Source: a bacterium (GTDB lineage Bacteria; Bacillota_I; Bacilli_A; RF39; UBA660). From it: a DNA stretch of 8,274 nucleotides. The translations under genes were made by a program, and so were the position numbers. The stretch spans positions 1 through 8,274 of the forward strand of contig RKAN01000096.1 in the NCBI GenBank assembly GCA_014845975.1, given 5' to 3'. Shown in pieces: positions 5,510 through 8,274 of the stretch. The notes below the pieces were generated by a model that worked only from the letters and a program-made list of their open reading frames with translations, did no database searches and had not been told where the DNA came from. Each line of letters starts with the position of its first letter. Position 1 is the stretch's first letter.

Positions 5510-5569
5510 ACTATAAAAATCAGTTGAATATGGATTCGACAAAATTAGAACTTTTTTTAATTCGACAAA
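5510..5569 (-). promoter_or_regulatory. Two tandem Spo0A boxes and a -10-like element: proposed spoIIAA-sigF promoter
   Basis: TTTGTCGAA, the Spo0A-box consensus, occurs twice on the minus strand in the same orientation: core TGTCGAA at 5561-5567 and at 5535-5541, 26 bp apart, each preceded by extra T. A TATAGT -10-like hexamer lies at 5510-5515. If transcription starts near 5504, the nearer box spans about -32 to -40, where Spo0A sits at the sigma-A promoters it activates. The hexamer TTGTCG within the box would be a poor -35 at 21 bp, reminiscent of the stretched B. subtilis spoIIG promoter. The leader would carry AAGGTGAT and the TTG start. B. subtilis spoIIA itself uses sigma-H with Spo0A. 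Confidence 0.6.
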
Positions 5570-5645
5570 AAAAAGAGGTCTCCCTCTTTATTAGCTTTAT
5601 AAAAAAGCTATGTAATGGTTTAAATTGTGGAACTTAAAACCTTAC
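5567..5645 (-). ncRNA. Predicted 79-nt three-hairpin small RNA upstream of spoIIAA
   Basis: The start predicted from the sigma-A promoter falls on 5645, exactly the first base of a hairpin. Hairpin 1 (5645-5612) pairs GUAAGGUUU with AAACCAUUAC, leaving one bulged A (5616); the stem extends past a U-U mismatch to a loop GUUCCACAA. Hairpin 2 (5610-5592) pairs UAGCUUU with AAAGCUA around UUUAU. Hairpin 3 (5589-5572) pairs AAAGAGG with CCUCUUU around GAGA and runs into a U tract ending at 5567, a textbook terminator. Nearly every base lies in one of the stems or loops, and no open reading frame is evident. It could be a free small RNA or an attenuated leader of spoIIAA-sigF. I do not recognise it as a known riboswitch, 6S RNA, CsfG or tracrRNA. 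Confidence 0.65.
5571..5589 (-). terminator. Intrinsic terminator, 3' end of the small RNA and probably of the rnhB operon
   Basis: This is a 7-bp perfect stem (AAAGAGG / CCUCUUU) with a GAGA loop, followed by an unbroken U tract to 5567. It is the only terminator between the stop of the 431-aa gene and spoIIAA, so it would also end read-through transcripts from the rnhB operon. Confidence 0.85.
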
Positions 5646-5651
5646 AAACAA

Positions 5652-5680
5652 AGTATAGCAAACTTATTAGATAATGTCAA
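5652..5680 (-). promoter_or_regulatory. Near-consensus sigma-A promoter
   Basis: TTGACA (5680-5675) and TATACT (5657-5652) are separated by exactly 17 bp: a perfect -35 and one mismatch in the -10. The predicted start is about 5645, at the first base of the hairpin-rich RNA. It is by far the strongest vegetative promoter visible in the window. Confidence 0.82.
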
Positions 5681-5693
5681 CAAAAATGTCGAA
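5675..5693 (+). promoter_or_regulatory. Spo0A-box pair over the sigma-A promoter -35 region
   Basis: On the plus strand TGTCGAA (5687-5693, followed by AAA) is an exact Spo0A-box core, and TGTCAAC (5675-5681), 12 bp away in the same orientation, matches six of seven positions. The second overlaps the -35 of the small-RNA promoter; relative to its start the two lie at about -30 to -36 and -42 to -48. Spo0A could activate or repress from here; the near-perfect -35 argues slightly for repression. Confidence 0.5.
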
Positions 5694-5704
5694 AAAAGTA
5701 ATTA

Positions 5705-7000
5705 TTAATTTTTAGTTTGATGTTTTTCTTTATTGATATTAATTATTTTATAATCCCCTAGTTCTTTATTCTGAATCAAAGTCATTAAAAAGCTCAAGTA
5801 ATCTAAAAAATTATATTTTTGATCTATATATGGTTCAACTTTTAATTTTATAAAGAAATTTGTTTTTATTTCTGTCGTTTGAATTTCCAATAATCTTTTT
5901 TCTTCTTGTTTTAATATTTGAATTTTCTTTTTATATTCTTCCTCTTGTTCAAACAAATAATCTCTATAATCTTCTATTGTAGCTGCCTCAAGATCCTGTT
6001 TCCAATCGTTTGCAATCTCTCTATCATAATCTGGGCTTTCTTCATATTTTTTCAGTTCTTGTTTTAATTCTTCTAACCTTTTTTTATAAGAGACTTTTAA
6101 CAAATTTTCATCCTGTAATGTACTATTAATTTGGTTCCTTTTTTTACAAATACCATCAATATTTTTGGAAATTTGCTTCCACTCTCCCACTTTATTTTCC
6201 AAAGCTATTTTTTCAAACTCAAATCTTTTTATTTCATCACTAATATAATTTTTAAAATTTAGCTCTCCTTTTTCTAAATGATTAAAGTATTCGATTACTA
6301 ATTTAGTAAGAAATAAATAAAAAACATGAAATGGAAATTCAGAAGATTTTTTTTCGAATGACTCTTCTAAAATTGGCATTATATCATCTTTTGGTCCAAT
6401 GTTCTTCCATTTTTTCATGATATCTTTTCCAAATATATCCAATAATAATTCATAAACCATACTATAAAAAGGATAATTTTGTTTTGAACCAAAGCCAAAT
6501 TCCATTTCTGGATATTTTAACACTTCTACTTTACTTTTTTCATCCTTTTTTTTCAAATCAATATCATAATAAGAGGCTTCTCCTTCTAACAAACAGATAG
6601 TAATCATTTCTGAAAAAGGATATTTTTTATTAATATAATAAGAATTTTTATTTTGTGTTAAGTGAACCATTTCATGATAAATGGTTCGTTCTTCATTTGC
6701 TTCTTTTGTCACTACAACTAAAGAATGATCTATGGTAGTAAAACCCAATGTACATTTAGACAAGAGAGGTGAAATATTTTCTCTTTTATTTAACTGCTTT
6801 CTCGTATTAATTCTAAATTCATCAACAGAAGAAAGCTCAGAAATTAATTGTTCAAAAAAACTTTTCTTATCTCCATTAGAATAAGAATCATACGCTTTAC
6901 TTATTACACAATTAATTTTTTCCTTTACAGGATCAGAAAATGTTTTGGTTTCTAACATTTTATTCAATTTAGTCAATATTATATCTTTTTCTTGTTCCAT
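5705..7000 (-). CDS. Putative zinc metallopeptidase with long coiled-coil tail
   Basis: I do not recognise a named family for this 431-aa protein. A HEMVH motif (109-113, catalytic Glu110, ligands His109 and His113) follows ..NEERTIY and a beta-rich stretch, and LLEGEASYYD (137-146) lies 25 residues later. HExxH followed by an EG(E/L)A.Y helix is the layout of gluzincin-type zinc peptidases such as the DUF2268-like group, with Glu139 or Glu141 as the likely third ligand. Residues 1-100 are mixed helical; 180-260 are helical with aromatic patches (FHVFYLFLTKLVIEYF); about 262-375 is a highly charged coiled coil. There is no signal peptide or clear membrane segment, so the protein is probably cytosolic and its substrate unknown. 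The ATG at 7000 has AAGGAG inside the end of the upstream hydrolase gene, so it is the last gene of the rnhB operon. Catalytic activity is inferred from motifs only. Confidence 0.7.
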   Translation of the reverse strand: MEQEKDIILTKLNKMLETKTFSDPVKEKINCVISKAYDSYSNGDKKSFFEQLISELSSVDEFRINTRKQLNKRENISPLLSKCTLGFTTIDHSLVVVTKEANEERTIYHEMVHLTQNKNSYYINKKYPFSEMITICLLEGEASYYDIDLKKKDEKSKVEVLKYPEMEFGFGSKQNYPFYSMVYELLLDIFGKDIMKKWKNIGPKDDIMPILEESFEKKSSEFPFHVFYLFLTKLVIEYFNHLEKGELNFKNYISDEIKRFEFEKIALENKVGEWKQISKNIDGICKKRNQINSTLQDENLLKVSYKKRLEELKQELKKYEESPDYDREIANDWKQDLEAATIEDYRDYLFEQEEEYKKKIQILKQEEKRLLEIQTTEIKTNFFIKLKVEPYIDQKYNFLDYLSFLMTLIQNKELGDYKIININKEKHQTKN

Positions 7001-7002
7001 AT

Positions 7003-7530
7003 TTAACTCCTTAAAAATGGATTATTTTGTTTCTCTTCGCCTAAATCTGTTGAATCACCATGTCCCGGATAAATCCTAATGCGATCACTATATTCTTTTA
7101 TTTTTAAAAGACTTTGATTCATTTCTTCCATATTTCCTGTTGGCATATCTGTTCTACCAATAGAATGATAAAATAAAAAATCACCTGTAAACATAAAATT
7201 ATAGTCATAAAAATAAAAAGTAATAGAATCCTCTGTATGGCCTGGAGTATTGATCACTTCAAATCGAAATGGACCTATTTCATGTTTTCCTTCTGTTAAA
7301 TTACTTTTATCAAATACTTGAGGGTTATAAGTTTTGACAAGTTGATCCAATGCTCCAATATGATCTGGATGACGATGAGTAATTAAAATACCTAGTATTG
7401 CATTCCCTTGAATTTGACTTTCTATAGAATAAAATTGATCACCTGGGTCAATAATTAAACAATTTCCTTGTTCTATTAAAATATAACAGTTTGTCTGTAA
7501 ATAACCTACTTTAATTTTTCTAACTTCCAT
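7003..7530 (-). CDS. Metallo-beta-lactamase-fold hydrolase, glyoxalase-II-like (GloB/YqgX type)
   Basis: This 175-aa single-domain protein has the full two-metal site: THRHPDH (51-57; His52, His54, Asp56, His57), TPGH (His98), TGD (Asp117) and PGHG (His157), and the DPGD strand (28-31) near the N-terminus. The end, NNPFLRS, matches the ENPFL ending of small YcbL/YqgX-type hydroxyacylglutathione-hydrolase relatives. The likely reaction is hydrolysis of a thioester such as S-lactoyl-thiol, but this group is poorly tested and most Bacillota lack glutathione, so the substrate may be another thiol ester. It lacks the C-terminal helical domain of classical glyoxalase II, as is usual for the short type. 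The start overlaps the rnhB stop by one base (TAATG), with AAGGA in range, so the genes are coupled. No signal peptide; cytosolic. Confidence 0.85.
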   Translation of the reverse strand: MEVRKIKVGYLQTNCYILIEQGNCLIIDPGDQFYSIESQIQGNAILGILITHRHPDHIGALDQLVKTYNPQVFDKSNLTEGKHEIGPFRFEVINTPGHTEDSITFYFYDYNFMFTGDFLFYHSIGRTDMPTGNMEEMNQSLLKIKEYSDRIRIYPGHGDSTDLGEEKQNNPFLRS

Positions 7531-8261
7531 TATTTCATCCTTTCTAAAACTTCTTTTACTGGTCCATAAGTTTTACGATATCCTTCAATTAATCCATAAT
7601 TTCGAATTGCTTCTACATGTTTTTTTGTTGGATATCCTTTATGTTGAGCAAATCCATACTGTGGATATTTTTCATCTAATTCATACATCATTTGATCACG
7701 AGTAACTTTTGCTAACACACTCGCAGCAGCTATACTAATACTTTTAATATCTCCTTTTATAATAGAATTAGTTGGAATATCTAAATTAAGTGGCATAGCA
7801 TCTATTAAAACATATTCCAAGGGAATTTGCTTTCTAACCTTATCAATAGCTTCTTTCATCGCTAATTTTGTAGCTTCATAAATATTTATCTCATCAATTA
7901 TTTCAGGAGAAGAGGCACCTATTCCATAAGCAATAGCATGTTCTTTTATATAATCAAAAAAAACGTTTCTTTTCTTTTCACTTAATTTTTTAGAATCAGT
8001 TAATCCTTCTAAATGAAAATCTTGAGGTAAAACACAACATGCTGCAACAACAGGTCCTACTAAGGGACCTCTACCTACCTCATCTACTCCTCCAATCAAC
8101 TGAATACCTTTTTTATATAAATCTTTTTCATATCTTTTATTATCAAGACTGCATAAATAAAGATCTAGTTTTTCGATTATTTTATGATCTTTCTTTTGAT
8201 TAAAACTTTTTTTTACCTCTAAACAATAATCTAAATTCATACATTGAAATTCCTCTATCAT
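7530..8261 (-). CDS. rnhB: Ribonuclease HII
   Basis: This 243-aa enzyme cuts the RNA strand of RNA-DNA hybrids and starts removal of single ribonucleotides from DNA. The catalytic acidic set is present: Asp60 and Glu61 in GGVDEVGRGPLVGPVVAA, Asp154 in VLIDAM and Asp171 in IKGDIKS; the last two are 17 residues apart, as in other RNase HII enzymes. The blocks LTDSKKLS (87-94), ISIAAASVLAKVTRD (175-189) and YGFAQHKGYPTKKH (202-215) are typical of the family. The extra N-terminal 55 residues match the extension in Bacillus RnhB (255 aa). The start at 8261 has only a weak GAAG site; an in-frame ATG lies seven codons further in. It is the first visible gene of a three-gene operon; the promoter would lie at or beyond the right edge. 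It has no link to sporulation. Confidence 0.95.
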   Translation of the reverse strand: MIEEFQCMNLDYCLEVKKSFNQKKDHKIIEKLDLYLCSLDNKRYEKDLYKKGIQLIGGVDEVGRGPLVGPVVAACCVLPQDFHLEGLTDSKKLSEKKRNVFFDYIKEHAIAYGIGASSPEIIDEINIYEATKLAMKEAIDKVRKQIPLEYVLIDAMPLNLDIPTNSIIKGDIKSISIAAASVLAKVTRDQMMYELDEKYPQYGFAQHKGYPTKKHVEAIRNYGLIEGYRKTYGPVKEVLERMK

Positions 8262-8274
8262 AACACTTCTTTTT

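Noticed and set aside
5483..5542. Longer spoIIAA frame starting at TTG 5542
   Set aside because: No ribosome site; the codon overlaps an exact Spo0A box; the extra 20 residues have no counterpart in SpoIIAA.
5567..5645. Known RNA class (tracrRNA, preQ1 or fluoride riboswitch, 6S, CsfG)
   Set aside because: No CRISPR repeats or cas gene are nearby, the expected conserved riboswitch cores are not present, and it is too short for 6S or CsfG.

Overview
The window is very AT-rich, uses the standard code (TGG for Trp; TGA ends the full-length spoVAC and spoVAD), and has AGGAGG-type ribosome binding sites and genes packed on one strand. It carries sporulation genes (a spoIIAA/sigF-like pair, spoVAC-spoVAD-spoVAE, dacF) and exact Spo0A-box sequences. 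This points to a low-GC endospore-forming Bacillota, perhaps one of the reduced, mostly uncultured Bacilli or Clostridia of animal guts. The lineage is an inference; no 16S gene or other marker is present.

Layout, following minus-strand transcription (right to left). (1) 8261-5705: a tight housekeeping operon of rnhB, a glyoxalase-II-like metallo-beta-lactamase-fold hydrolase, and a 431-aa HExxH protein with a coiled-coil tail. (2) 5704-5483: a dense regulatory region with a near-consensus sigma-A promoter, a predicted 79-nt three-hairpin RNA ending in an intrinsic terminator, and several Spo0A boxes, two of them upstream of a -10-like element and a revised TTG start for spoIIAA. (3) 5482-4472: a STAS protein (spoIIAA position) coupled directly to a short sigma-F/G-type sigma factor. 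The anti-sigma kinase gene spoIIAB, normally between them, is absent, and the STAS protein lacks the phosphoacceptor serine. A terminator follows sigF. (4) 4448-2625: a sigma-G-like promoter and the minimal spoVA operon (AC, AD, AE) with ATGA overlaps, for moving dipicolinic acid (DPA) into the spore. (5) 2579-981: an unrecognised 110-aa coiled-coil protein with its own terminator, then dacF (sporulation D,D-carboxypeptidase) and a final terminator.

(6) 980-1: decayed DNA. A TetR-family regulator on the minus strand is wrecked by one frameshift and four in-frame stops, with a possible operator upstream. At the left edge a plus-strand reading frame enters the window and ends at 315; it looks like the end of a nucleotidyltransferase-fold protein.

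The genes fit a forespore programme: Spo0A would switch on the STAS-sigma pair, the forespore sigma factor or factors would switch on spoVA and dacF, and their products would load DPA and shape the cortex. The unusual part is how sigma activity is controlled with no local SpoIIAB and no phosphorylatable SpoIIAA, next to what looks like an undescribed structured small RNA under possible Spo0A control.
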